Shown: positions 11,611-23,900 of the stretch, piece by piece
Layout of the letters: the number at the start of each line of letters is the position of its first letter
Position numbering within the stretch: position 1 is the first letter of the stretch
Assembly: GCA_035610835.1 (NCBI GenBank)
Contig: CM069454.1
Location: 496,001-560,000, forward strand
Direction: 5' to 3'
DNA from: Ophiura sarsii
Taxonomy: Eukaryota; Echinodermata; Ophiuroidea; Amphilepidida; Ophiuridae
Length of the DNA stretch: 64,000 bases
Program-made: the position numbers and the translations under genes
Notes under the pieces: model-generated
Told to the model about the DNA's origin: nothing
Database searches by the model: none
What the model saw: only the letters and a program-made list of their open reading frames with translations

Positions 11611-11666
11611 TAATGAACCACAGATCTTCCTAGTAGGCCTACGTAGGAAAGATCTGTGGTTTATTG
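11611..11666. repeat. 56-bp palindrome upstream of ATG3
   Basis: AACCACAGATCTTCCTA (11616) is followed after about 10 bases by TAGGAAAGATCTGTGGTT (ending 11661), a near-perfect hairpin about 240 bp upstream of the ATG3 start codon. It could be a tiny MITE or a cis element; the sequence does not say which. Confidence 0.7.
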
Positions 11667-11689
11667 GGAATGACCCTACCCGAATTCCA

Positions 11690-11903
11690 AAACATTTTGC
11701 CATCTTGGGCTACTTTCTGCAGTGTTTAGCAACACTGTTATAATAGTTCAGACTGGGAAACGCTAAAATTAAAACTTCCGGGTTATGATTAGCTGCAGAT
11801 TGCAGGTTTCGGTGAACGTGATCGAAACTTTAAATTTACTCATTTCGTTAGCCTAAACTTATCCATTTAATACCACGAATAGAACTGGCGAACCCGTGTC
11901 AAA
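11690..11903 (+). promoter_or_regulatory. probable ATG3 promoter/5' UTR with ETS-type site
   Basis: This stretch lies immediately upstream of the ATG3 initiator. It contains ACTTCCGG at 11774-11781, the consensus ETS/GABP site common in housekeeping-gene promoters. No TATA box is obvious. The transcription start cannot be placed from sequence alone. Confidence 0.45.
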
Positions 11904-11975
11904 ATGCAGAATGTGATCAATAAAGCGAAGGCGGGAGCGTTAGGGGTAGCTGAATTTTTGACTCCGGTATTAAAG
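11904..11975 (+). CDS. ATG3: ATG3 exon 1 (aa 1-24)
   Basis: Starts at the ATG of CAAAATGCAG. It encodes the membrane-curvature-sensing amphipathic helix, ends TTAAAG, and is followed by donor GTAAGC (phase 0). Confidence 0.95.
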
Positions 11976-14900
11976 GTAAGCTTATTTTTAAAGAGACGAA
12001 TTCAGAAGACTTGCATGAGTACAGATTATGACATTGAAACGGGAAGATGTAAAGTCGAAAACGTTTAAATTAAGATCTTGGAGTGGCGATCTGATTTAGA
12101 GGCAATATCTTATATCGTACAGGCTTAATTACAACAAATTACACAGATGTTGTGCAATGTACATGCTTACATTTATAAATAAAATCTAATTTTATAGTCT
12201 AATTAATAGGCCCTAGGCTAGTATTATATTAATAAAAGTATGGCTATATCTTGCCTCACGTCCCGTACGGAATAAACCGTGTATAGTTACAACGTATTTT
12301 AATTGGTTTGAGCATGCGCACTTGAGGTACGGGACGTCTAGCAAGACATTGCCAAAAGTATTATAAGACTGATAATTTATCTTATTTATTTGAAGTTTTG
12401 AACAAACAAATTGACACATTTTTTTGTTCGTTCAAAACTGAATAACTGAATTGTGGAATAAATAATGTAAAGCTTTGTATTGTATTATTAATTGTGTTTA
12501 TTAAATTGACACATTTTTAAATTAAAATTTTGTTTATTAAATTATGAACATTTGGCCGCAACATGCCTGCATTAAATGAAATGGTTCGATTAGATCAAGT
12601 GTGTGCAACCTGCGGCCGGCCCGCCGGCCTCCAATCTGCGGCCCGTGAAGCAATCCCAAAATTCCAATTGATGCGGCCCGTTTTAATCGGAACTCCCTAG
12701 TAGGTTACACAAATGGCGGATTGATTTAGTTGTGTGCTTCCTTATAATAGTAGGGTGATGCACTACATATTAGTGAATAACTCAAGGCGTGATTGCGTGT
12801 TAAAATCCATGTATAAAATATGGTTTGCAGCAGCAACAGCAAGTAAAAAGAGGGAATTACACGAGGAGAAGCGGGTATTCAATTGATAGGATTATTACTT
12901 CATTGAACAAAACAGTGCATCTCTATGCTTCATTTGTATGTATGGTGTCTATTCCCTCCCCTATTACCCCTCCTCCAGACATGTTTTGGAATGTGTGACA
13001 ATCAAGCCGCCCGTGAATGGATCTCAAAATCACAATGAGGCCCAGGTGGTAGAAAAGGTTGCACATGCTTGTATTAGAATTAGATCGTTTGAATTGTAGA
13101 ATTCAGATACTTAGGAAGTTACGATCACATAAAGGTGCGTTGTAATTTTTTTCGAGATACCCTATACTATTTGCTACCGCTGCTGCCATTTAATGCAGAA
13201 GGCTGCATGTAATGCAACTTATTTTATCGTCGCTGTATATTAGAACATACATGTAGTTCAACTTTTCTATTCTTAAGGCCAAGTAACAACATCTCCCCCG
13301 GCACCGATTTTTGACGCCGCTCCAATATTGTTGTTATTTGTTATTTTCAAAAATTCCTTCAAAATTCCAAAAAAGTTCGAAAAAAAATCAAAAATCATAC
13401 TTGTTGTGCGTGAGTGTGTCCATCATTTTCAATTATATTTCAATGAAAAAGACGCGAGACATACTCGTTGGCATAGATAGTGATACGAATATCGAAACCA
13501 TTCTTGCAAAAAGCTTGTAATTTGGCTTCTGAAAAATAACAAAAAATCCAAAAATAACAAATAGCAAGGGCCACCCTCACTGATTTTTAAAAAAGTCCAG
13601 ACGAGAAACACATTATTTTTGTTACTTTTGCCTAATACCTTTATACCTGAATTTAATCAATGTTATCTTTTAAAAAATTATACTAAAATCTGCCCAGAAA
13701 ATGCAAAATAAATGAGAAAAAAAAGTATGAAAATCTTGTGAAAAATAAACAGCTGACAATCATGACCTGAGTGTTGAAATCTTCGATGGTAACCCTACAT
13801 GTAAATAATACACCTTCATCGCTCTATTTACAACTACAGTTGTATATGCCGCTTCCACGCACTTAACATTTTCCCGAACCAGCATAGGGAAAAAGGTCAC
13901 AGGAGACAATCTGCAACAACAAAAATGACCATTCATCGCACAGTGATCGCTACGCGCAAATCTGATTTCACATGGCAATGCTTTCTTTTGTTCTTTATTT
14001 AATTACTACATCGGTAAATCAAAATTAAAATAATCATCCTAATAATATTAATAACAAAATACTTTTATTTTCTCTCAGGAATCCAAATTTCGTGAAACAG
14101 GTGTGGTAACGCCAGAAGAATACATTGCAGCTGGTGATCACTTGGTCCATCATTGCCCAACATGGAAATGGTCAGAAGGCGATCCAACAAAGACTAAACC
14201 TTATCTTCCAAAGGAGAAACAATTCTTGGTAACAAAAAATGGTAAGTTTCTTTTCCTGCTTTTGACATCATTGCAACTTCAAACAATGTGATTTTATTGG
14301 GTATTTGTAATGCTACATTTTGCGGAAAACACAGTTTTAAATGAACACTTAATTCCAAAGATTTAGCAATTGAAAGGTATTCACAACAATAGAAAACATT
14401 TTTGACCCTTTGTTTGATAATCTCAAAATCACTATTGGCGACTTCCGCAGTCAGGAATTCTAAAATACTGGATACCACCCATACTATTAGTTATCCCCTG
14501 CATGTTCACACAATATGGAAAAATACCTATGGTTTGGCATGTGATATGGCACAAACCATAGGTATTTGTCCGTATTGTGTGAACATGCAGGGGATAACGA
14601 ATTTATCGTTTAGTCCCAATAAAAATTGTATTTAAACACTCGCGGAAAACTAAATGTCAAAATCTAGTTAGAGCAAGGCGCTGAATTCTCTTCCCTTCCT
14701 TACCTCCGTACTAAAATTCAACCCTTTAACAGGCTCTGCGCCATCCCCTCTGTCCATAAAATCATCGCGAAAAACATGTCTGGTTAGGTTATATGCAGAT
14801 CATTTATTTTTTGGCGTGGGTTAGATGTTTTTGCGGTATATTTCGGCTTCAGAATGTAACAGAAATCGACTCGGTTGCATTTAAATCATCCGCCCGGCAT

Positions 14901-17900
14901 TTTATTTGTTTATTTTACATGTCGTATTTTGAGCAACTCTTCCACACAGACGCAAAGCAATCGCTTTACACGTAATATCATTTCGCGCCATCTGGTAACG
15001 CGGTTAATCGACGATATGGAATATATCGTGTGGTTTGACTTGTTGTTTACACGATATGGATCAGATTTCATACGTGTTAACCAATGAGATTGAAGTATGT
15101 ATCACTTACTAAACGATAAATAAATGACCTGTCTCTTTTTCCTTTAAATGATAATTTGCAGTTGAACAGTGCCATCTACTTGTCCATGCTCTCCAACCAA
15201 TGGATGATGTATCACCAATGTACAAATTGTTTTCTGCGCATCTGCATGTTAATTTCACTCTGGTGTTTTCATACGCTGAAACATGATTTAATCTCTTAGA
15301 CAAACAGTGATAACTGATTTTTTCTTCCTCTTCTTGTTTTACATTGCGACGTATATCTACATAGTTCCTTGCTACAAAAGGTGTAAACAAATGGAATATC
15401 AAGATGATCATGAAGCTATTATAGAAGAAGATGATGAGGATGGGGGATGGGTAGATACGCATCATAATCTTGGTAAGAAACTAAACTGACTCGAGTAGTA
15501 AGATACTTCAATGTGATACACATGTATCCGTACCATGATCTTGGTAAGACAATCCCTTGGATATCGATAGTTTAGTCAGTTCAAAATTGGTGAGAATTAT
15601 GTGCTTTAATTTGATCTTTCCATGCACAAACGTAATCCAAGCGTACGCGGCATGCGCACGATTTTGGTGTGCGCACATATCATGCATAAAATGCCCTGTG
15701 TGCCATGTGTGCTTCATGCATGATGCTTCATGCGTGCCTCATCATGTGATTATATTAATTCGCTGCTGACATGCGAATTGCGGCAATTCTCATACATCCT
15801 CGTCCCCATGCCTCCTTCAGAACGTACAGATTGAAGTAGGCATGTTCAGCGCACCGTGGTTCGGAAGTCACATAGAGATGGGGGTCCTGTGTATCGGAAG
15901 AGCTGTACAAAATTACGTTAACAATGTCACAGACTCCTTCGTAAAGAGTAGGGGATCATCCCGGGTCTGTACTTGTACGCTCATAATATGTAAAACCCAC
16001 ATTGACCCAAGTGAGATTGGGGAACTGTTAAAAGGGTGATATTACAATCTTAATTGGTGTTTGCCTAGCCAGTAGCCACTTATATGAAGGGAAATGATTC
16101 TGACAATTTCCTAATGACAGTGAAATATTGGCAATAGCGATTTGAGAATTTGTTGTAAGTGGCTCTATAATAATTATTATTATTATTAAGCTAGCCAATT
16201 TGGAATTAACTAAACTTTACAGGTTTTTGCTAATTAAAGATTGTCTGCAGGGATCTGCTGTCCAACAAAAAGGTACATTTGGGTTTGGGGTGTAAATCTA
16301 CACTGAAATGAAATGTAAAATTGTTATACATACATACATACATAACATTTCTTATAAGGCGCAATATCCAAATACATGATCAAGGCGCAACAAAACAAAA
16401 TTATAGCAATGAATGAGAATATGAATATAACAAAATACCAATACAATCAATACAGATATGATTTTAAGAGTTTCTTAAAGATTGCAGTAGAACCGGCATC
16501 TCTAATATGGTGTGGAAGTGAGTTCCATAGTGACGGACCTGCAACGGAAAAGGCTCTTTCACCTATACGTTTCCTACTGGAAGGTATTGAGAGTAGAGTC
16601 CTGTCCATTGCAGATCTAGTCACCGGGCCTATTGATCTAGTATCCGCACAGCATTAGCTTGAGTGAATCATGTGTAGAGTTATAAGTTAGTTTAAAAAGA
16701 CACAGCAAGTTTGACACTTGTAGCTCAATGTTTTTGTTAGATGAAGTATACATGTTATATTCTTGTCACATTTAGTAGAAATTTTGTGAGGTATGACCCA
16801 TTCATATTTCATGTATTTCCTATCTGCCCATAATAAAACTTGGCATTATTGAAGAAATTCAGTAAGGGAACAGTTTTATTTATACTTGATAAAATTATCG
16901 AGACTGTACGTGTATATATATGATATATCCAGCTTGAAAATTTTATCGAGCCTGATTTGAAAATATATGGAGCCCCGTATTGAGCAGCAAGGGATTATTT
17001 ATCGAGCAGAGTACAACTTGTCTAAATTTGACAAAGATACGTAAAGTGGTACGGTATGTATATAAACATTATTATATTATCCTGGCGTTTTTTTCTTAAA
17101 TACCCTAGGACATTAGTGACTACTGGTATGGCACTCGTCAGGCCTGGAAAAAATGTTGATTTCCCAGGAAGCTAACCTAAATTTCCCTTCAAAATGGAAA
17201 ATGTCCCACCATTTCTCATGTATTTCTTTATGGAAGAGCCAAATTTCCCTCCAAATTCCAAAAATTTCCAGCAAGGAGCTTCCCAAATTGCCCCTTTTTT
17301 CCAGGCCTGGCACTCGTATCAAGCTCGATATTGAGCCCCAACGTCTATTTTATCGATTTTCAAAATATTGAGCCCAAAAGATAGCGTGCCCGATACAGTC
17401 TCGATAAATTGAGTATAAATGGAACTGTTTATGATCTATCCATAGATTCAGCTGCAGGTGGTTTAAGTGAATCTGTAACAGAAATGAAGATTGGTTCTAA
17501 AGGGGGCGCATCTGCAACTGTACCAGCAGAAGACGACGACGAAGATGAAGATGATGATGAAGAACCTGCAGATATGGAAGGTAAATAACTAATAGAATGT
17601 CATAGTAACAGACCAGCAGAAGATGATGATGATGATGAAGAACCTGCAGATATGGAAGGTAAGTAACTAATAGAATGTCATAGTTATAGGGGTAGGCCAT
17701 AGTAACAGACCAGCAGAAGATGACGACGAAGATGATGATGATGAAGAACCTGCAGATATGGAAGGTAAGTAGCTAATAGAATGTCATAGTAACAGACCAG
17801 CAGAAGATGACGACGAAGATGATGATGATGAAGAAGAACCTGCAGATATGGAAGGTAAGAAGATGATGATGATGATGAAGAACCTGCAGATATGGAAGGT

Positions 17901-20900
17901 AAGAAGATGATGATGATGATGAAGAACCTGCAGATATGGAAGGTAAGAAGATGATGATGATGATGAAGAACCTGCAGATATATGGAAGGTAAATAACTAA
18001 TAGAATGTCATAGTAACAGACCAGCAGAAGATGACGACGAAGATGATGATGATGATGAAGAACCTGCAGATATGGAAGGTAAGTAACTAATAGAATGTCA
18101 TAGTTATAGGGGTAGGCCATAGTAACAGACCAGCAGAAGATGACGACGAAGATGATGATGATGAAGAACCTGCAGATATGGAAGGTAAGAAGATGATGAT
18201 GATGATGAAGAACCTGCAGATATGGAAGGTAAGAAGAAGATGATGATGATGATGAAGAACCTGCAGATATGGAAGGTAAGTAGCTAATAGAATGTCATAG
18301 TGATAGGGGTAGGCCATAGTAACATACCAGCAGTGGCTTAGCTAAGAGGGGGGGGGGGGGGGGGGGGGCGGCAGATGCAGCCCTACTGTGCACCTGCCCA
18401 TTCTCTGGATGTAGTTTGTAGGTCGTAGGCATTATGACAACTTACATGGACCATTTTTCGAGCGCGTTTATGTAAAAAATGCCCTAACCCCCCCTCTCAA
18501 ATCTTTTGAGCTGACTGCCAACAAATTTGGGGCAACCTTTTTAGGAAAATTTCAGAAATCTTGCCCCCCCCCCCCCTGAAAAAATCCTAGCTATGCCACT
18601 GCATACTAGGAGGGGTAGGACATGATTTATGTCAAAAGTAACGGGGAAAACCGCATACACTATATACAGGCATGATACTTTGTAGATTAAAATTGGAAAG
18701 TAGATATTTTTAACTCTCAAATGTAGATATTTTTGCATTTATTTAGCCCAATTTTAGGCAATTTAGCACAAAAGTCTGCTGTTTTCTAATATTTCAGGGA
18801 ATTTTTGATTATTTCACCTGATATGAGTATCATGCCTGTTTATAGAACATTAGCATTTTACCTGAAAGCTGTGGCATGGCCAAATTTGTTTACTTTGATT
18901 TGTTATCAATTTTGACTCTATATCCTGTCATGGAGAATATAATATTGTGTCGGTTTCATGTCTAGGTTTCAGTAAGGTCCAACAATGTTGAAAATCCTTA
19001 AAATTGTCAGTTTCCTCCATATGAAAATATGCAGGCCTCCTTTATTAATGAGATCAACTCATTTTGTTCATGTTTTCCTACAAATCCAGCACTTATTTTG
19101 CGACATTTTAACACTTTCCACGATGCAGGTGTCTGCAGTCGACATTCCAAAATGTCACAAAATGTTTCAAATTTATTGAACTTCATCGCCATAAAGATTA
19201 TTTGGAATCACCATATGAAATGCATTTAAATAAGTACAAAAATGCCTAGTATTAGTTACGTTATCCTAGAGATAGACATTGACATTAGGGAAATCAAATC
19301 AATCACAATATACTTTTTTAACAGCACTCCGTGACATTCAACCCATTTTGACCAAATTTGTTGTTCTTCCTTACAGCTTATGAGGAAAGTGGAATGCTTG
19401 AAGCTGAAGATGATGTAAGTTTGTTATAAGACGGTGAAAAATAAAACCATGTTGTACGGGTAAATGGACCTCTCAGGTCGGGTCGGTCAGTCAGGCTTTT
19501 TTCTCCTTCAGTGTGCAATATATCCAGTATCGCATAGCGAAATGCTACACAATTTTGAAGAATTGCTAATCAATTTCCCAATTGTATCGCATACAGATGT
19601 GATGAAATGCTACGCAATATTTGGAATTGCTACACAAAAAATAGTATATGAAGAGGTATTTTGCAAAAGGGCTATGGTGCATTTTTTCAAAAAATGAGTT
19701 TGATATAGAAATGTATAGGGAAAAATCATATGTTTCAAGGAAACAAAGTCATTTTTTTCAAAAAGACCTACATCTCATTGTAAAATTCAATGGCTGTTTA
19801 CAATGAGATGTAGGTATTTTTGAAAAAAATGACTTTATTTCCTTGAAACATGATTGTGACCTATACATTTCAATATCAAACTTATTTATTTGAAATGATT
19901 AAAATAAATGATTTTTTGTGTGTGGTATTTTTTCTTTATGTACGAACAGATGGAGTTTTGTTGCAAAAGGGCCTACATCCAAATTTTCAAAAAATGTAAA
20001 CATGATTTAAAAAAAAATTAAAACTAGCACATTTAAAATTTATTTCAATTTCAATTAGTATGTACTGTACCTCTTTCATAATCCATTCAGTTTTTCAATT
20101 GCTCAACTTGAATATTTAGAAACAGTTTTTTGACTTTTTCTCAATAAGAGCCAAAGTGGATGTAGGCCCTTTTGCAAAATACCTCTTCATATATTGCACA
20201 CTGTTCTCCTTGTTTTCCTTCTATATTCCCTTGAAAATGACCGTAAACAAATAATCAAAACAATTTGTAAACATTTTGCCATTTTTGCCAAGTAAAAAAG
20301 AAATTGGGGTTGGTACTCATTTGTCCGTGAACATTTTTGTCACCAATTTCATTGAATTGAGGATAAAACTAGCAAGGGGTAGAAATGTGTGCACATTTTA
20401 GGGGGGGGGGGGGGGGGGGAGAGAATTGGCCCTGCCGGCGGTCCTAGAATCAGATTGTTTGTCTACAGTTTATACCAGCTGCAAAGTAAAGTAGATTCGT
20501 AATCTAAATAAAAATGGAACTTACATCTACAGAATAAGAAAGATGATCAGATTGAGGTCCTCTTGTGTGCTAAGATCTCACTAAACATTATTTCTTCCAT
20601 TTTGACAACAGGCAACTCTAGACACGTCCAAGTTACCAAAAGATGGGGATCAGGGAGCCAGCGGGGGAGCAGCTAGTTATGAAAGTGGAATTCTACAAAC
20701 GAGAACTTATGATTTAAATATAACATATGATAAATACTACCAGACACCTAGGTTGTGGCTGTATGGTTACGATGAGGTGAGAACTTATGATTTAAATATA
20801 ACATATGATAAATACTACCAGACACCTAGGTTGTGGCTGTATGGTTACGATGAGGTGAGAACTTATGATTTAAATATAACATATGATAAATACTACCAGA

Positions 20901-23900
20901 CACCTAGGTTGTGGCTGTATGGTTACGATGAGGTGAGAACTTATGATTTAAATATAACATATGATAAATACTACCAGACACCTAGGTTGTGGCTGTATGG
21001 TTACGATGAGGTGAGAACTTATGATTTAAATATAACATATGATAAATACTACCAGACACCTAGGTTGTGGCTGTATGGTTACGATGAGGTGAGAACTTAT
21101 GATTTAAATATAACATATGATAAATACTACCAGACACCTAGGTTGTGGCTGTATGGTTACGATGAGGTGAGAACTTATGATTTAAATATAACATATGATA
21201 AATACTACCAGACACCTAGGTTGTGGCTGTATGGTTACGATGAGGTGAGAACTTATGATTTAAATATAACATATGATAAATACTACCAGACGCCTAGGTT
21301 GTGGCTGTATGGTTACGATGAGGTGAGAACTTATGATTTAAATATAACATATGATAAATACTACCAGACGCCTAGGTTGTGGCTGTATGGTTACGATGAG
21401 GTGAGAACTTATGATTTAAATATAACATATGATAAATACTACCAGACGCCTAGGTTGTGGCTGTATGGTTACGATGAGGTGAGAACTTATGATTTAAATA
21501 TAACATATGATAAATACTACCAGACGCCTAGGTTGTGGCTGTATGGTTACGATGAGGTGAGAACTTATGATTTAAATATAACATATGATAAATACTACCA
21601 GACACCTAGGTTGTGGCTGTATGGTTACGATGAGGTGAGAACTTATGATTTAAATATAACATATGATAAATACTACCAGACGCCTAGGTTGTGGCTGTAT
21701 GGTTACGATGAGGTGAGAACTTATGATTTAAATATAACATATGATAAATACTACCAGACGCCTAGGTTGTGGCTGTATGGTTACGATGAGGTGAGAACTT
21801 ATGATTTAAATATAACATATGATAAATACTACCAGACGCCTAGGTTGTGGCTGTATGGTTACGATGAGGTAAGGTGCAAACTGTTTGTAGATGAACCATT
21901 GACCCTAAAATTAAGGAACATTAAATTAGGAGTGGGCTATAGAGGGTCATAGTTTCAGATCATGCTTGCTACATGATTTGTTGATGACTTTAAACTTACT
22001 GACAACATTTTCAAAAATAAATTGAAAAAAATGCAAAATCCAGGGTGCCCCGGCCAAAACCCACAAAAAATCAGCCAATTTGGAAAAACAGTATTTTGAT
22101 CATAAATCAATCATTTGTGGTCCAATCAATTTGATTTTGATGGCAATACCCACATTTGTGTGGACATGGAATAATCTTATGCAACTTTTATCGCATGACG
22201 ATGTTTTGTTTTCCTGACAATTGCATTTTTATTGAGAAAAAAAACCTTTCGCATCGTAGCATCTCAGATTCTAATGTTGAAATATGATAGAAGTTACATT
22301 TTAGGCATTTCCTGAAGATCTGAGTAAAATACCATTTGTTGTTTTGAAGCTACACCATTTTGAACATCTTTGAATTGTCTCCTTTGAAACACACACTAAT
22401 GAAAGTTCGTTGACACCTGTACTATCCAATGAAGTTGTTTTAACGCGCTCTTGTGATTTTATAATGGATGCCACGGTAATATGAAATGAGGTAACATGCT
22501 CACATCTTCAGACAACGTTTCTCGACACACTCTTAACATATTTCATGTATTCAAATTCATTTTTATTAATGTGATAGCTACTTTTCTGCAAAGCGCCCTC
22601 ACAGTCCAAATTTGACCACAATCAGCTATTACAAGAAAACGAAGGGATTATATGAGATGAAACCAGCATAGAATAACATCTTGTACCCTTAAACATGGGT
22701 ATTGCCACCAAAATGAAAAAAAAAATAGACCAAAAATGACTGAGTTATGATCAAAAGACTGTTTTTTCCATAATGGCCGACTTGTTGTGGTTTTTTGGCC
22801 GGGGCACTCTGGATTTCACATTTTGTTGTTGTTGAAAATGTTGTCCGTACGCATAAAGTCATCACAAAATCATGTAACAAGCGTGATCTGAAACTATGAG
22901 CTAAAAATGACCCTCTATAGCCCACTCCTAATTAAATCAACATTTTTCAAGGCCTGGACCCAATTCTGATGTCACTTAACGAACCTAAAATTCATGAACA
23001 TTGCCCCTTTTGTCAACACAAAGTAGAAATAAGTCCCTGTGATTTTCAGTTGTTGCTACAACTTAGTTAGCAGGTTTAATAGACGTGCGAAAATGGTTGT
23101 AATGTTTGCCCCTTGGGGTTAGTGATGACAGAGTCAGCCCATTGATACAAGGTCTGGATCACACTGTTTGTTAAGAGTCCCAATGACCCAATTCTGATGT
23201 CACGTACCGGCTCTAAAATTCACGAACATTGAACCAATGACCCAATTCTGATATCACATAACGGCCCTAAAATTAACGAACGTTGAAGCAACGATCCAAT
23301 TCTGATGTCACATACCGGTGTCACATTTGCTGACCCGGTGGTTTCAGTCAACATTGACTTTGGGATTTGATATGCGTAAACATTTCCAAAATAGGGAAAA
23401 AGGGGAGGGGGGTTCATATTTATGTCCGCGGATTATGTCCTTGATTTCCCAAAATTACCCTAACAATGGAGTTGATTTATTGCATTATGCAAGCCTAATT
23501 ATGTATGTTAACACATTATTGTCATTATTACTATAGAATCGTAAACCTCTAACGGTAGATATGATGTATGAAGATATCAGCCAAGATCATGTCAAGAAGA
23601 CTGTAACCGTGGAAACCCATCCCCATCTGCCCGTCACCATGTGTTCTGTGCATCCATGCAGGTAAAGTATGCCTCATTCATATTATTACTCAGTACTCTG
23701 TGGGCATATGTGGCGCAGCGGATAGAGCACTGGATCCATAAACCAAAGGTTGTGTGTTCGAGTCTCGTTGTGGTCAACATGTTGTGCTCTTGAGTAAGGC
23801 ACTTTTCCGCAATTACTTCTCTCCACCCAGATGTAAAACGGGTAGCTGTTCGGGAATAATCACAATCTAACACTGTACACTCAAAACGTCTTAATTTGGA

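Noticed and set aside
17497..18317. Minus-strand ORFs of the [14 protein letters not shown] type
   Set aside because: They are antisense translation of the ATG3 exon 4 junction array.
20753..21952. A 399-aa open frame of [26 protein letters not shown] repeats as a separate gene
   Set aside because: It is the tandemly repeated end of ATG3 exon 6. It has no start of its own and its last codons read into intron sequence after the final donor.
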